This document shows positions 21,824 through 22,150 of a DNA stretch of 22,150 nucleotides, one piece after another. The translations under genes were made by a program, and so were the position numbers. Source of the stretch: a virus; the IMG/VR virus record IMGVR_UViG_3300017773_000167, positions 1 through 22,150 of that record, one strand, 5' to 3'. The notes below the pieces were generated by a model. That model was not told the origin of the DNA and did not search any database. It saw only the letters and a list, made by a program, of their open reading frames with translations. Position 1 is the stretch's first letter. The number at the start of each line of letters is the position of its first letter.

Positions 21824-22150
21824 TTAGTGAAATATTAAGCCGACTTTTTTATTTTCTTTTATAGCGTTTAAGTCGTTCTTACTAGCGTTTATATATCCCT
21901 CGTTTATTAATTGTGTTTCATTATCAAATATTTTTGAGTGTCTATGTTTATTCGGGTTTATTAAATTATCTACTTTTGATCCGTACGAATAAATAACAAT
22001 AAAATTTTTGGGTAGATTAACTTTTTCAAATAGTGGTATACTTTTTGTATAAGCATAAAAAAGAACATCTTTATTTTCTTTTGCTATTGTTATCCATTTA
22101 TTGATATATTCATTACTATAAAAGTCTCCTGAGTCGTGTATCCTTAAAAC
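21824..22150 (-). CDS. GP88-like phage protein, C-terminal part
   Basis: The frame is open from the window edge to a TAA at 21824-21826, giving the last 108 aa. It begins VLRIHDSGDFYSNEYINKWI, then FYAYTKSIPLFEKVNLPKNF. The 'RIHdSGDFyS.eYi.kW..iA' followed by 'FYAYTKS' pattern is what I associate with the GP88-type family of phage proteins of unknown function, whose N-termini carry a Cys-rich segment. The N-terminus, and with it any Cys motif, lies outside the window. It heads the small accessory operon. A role in early infection is only inferred. Confidence 0.7.
   Translation of the reverse strand, partial: VLRIHDSGDFYSNEYINKWITIAKENKDVLFYAYTKSIPLFEKVNLPKNFIVIYSYGSKVDNLINPNKHRHSKIFDNETQLINEGYINASKNDLNAIKENKKVGLIFH

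Overview
The window is part of a tailed-phage genome, or a prophage, from an AT-rich member of the Bacteroidota, most likely a marine flavobacterial siphovirus. Three things support this. The structural proteins have the shape of Bacteroidota phage families. Starts lack Shine-Dalgarno sequences and have A/T-rich leaders. Recognisable promoters have the Bacteroidota form: TTTG or TTG, 20 bases, then TAnnTTTG. Tape measure and tail-chaperone genes are present and no sheath or contractile gene is seen, so a siphovirus is the best guess. No integrase, repressor, lysis or replication gene lies in the window, so lytic or temperate lifestyle cannot be decided.

Every credible gene is on the minus strand, so the reading order is from high to low coordinates. 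(1) 22150-21250 holds small accessory genes: the end of a GP88-like protein, a 62-aa and a 29-aa ORF, a terminator, then a 48-aa gene with its own promoter and terminator. (2) 21200-20589 is an AT-rich, gene-poor control region with a strong minus-strand promoter, palindromes and two helically phased repeat arrays, ending at the small-terminase promoter. (3) 20588-18758 is terminase small and large subunits. (4) 18686-7157 is the tail module: an unknown 130-aa protein, a tail-assembly chaperone with a -1 frameshift, a tail-terminator-like/LamG fusion, two large tail-tip or baseplate-like proteins, a second LamG-like protein, a gp10-like neck protein and the tape measure. (5) 7145-6828 is a small HTH protein. 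(6) 6777-4106 is the head module: ClpP-type protease fused to scaffold, major capsid protein and probable tail tube protein. (7) 4040-1 is a short protein, the portal, a head-tail connector, a domain-rich unknown protein and beta-rich virion proteins, the last one cut by the window edge.

The strongest unexplained signals are regulatory. Two intergenic regions about 12 kb apart, upstream of the 130-aa gene and the protease, share 31 of 37 bases. Both have TGCGA(A/C) where the normal -33 TTTG should be, exactly 20 bases from a TAnnTTTG box, which suggests an activator-dependent phage promoter class. Five promoters place the -7 box only 3-5 bases before the ATG, implying leaderless or near-leaderless messages. 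The terminase promoter is preceded by three TAAAGCTA copies at a 12-base period and three AAGGGT copies at an 11-base period. Also notable are an internal scaffold start, a terminator inside the apparent 5' end of an ORF, and an unusual late-gene order with tail genes between terminase and head genes.
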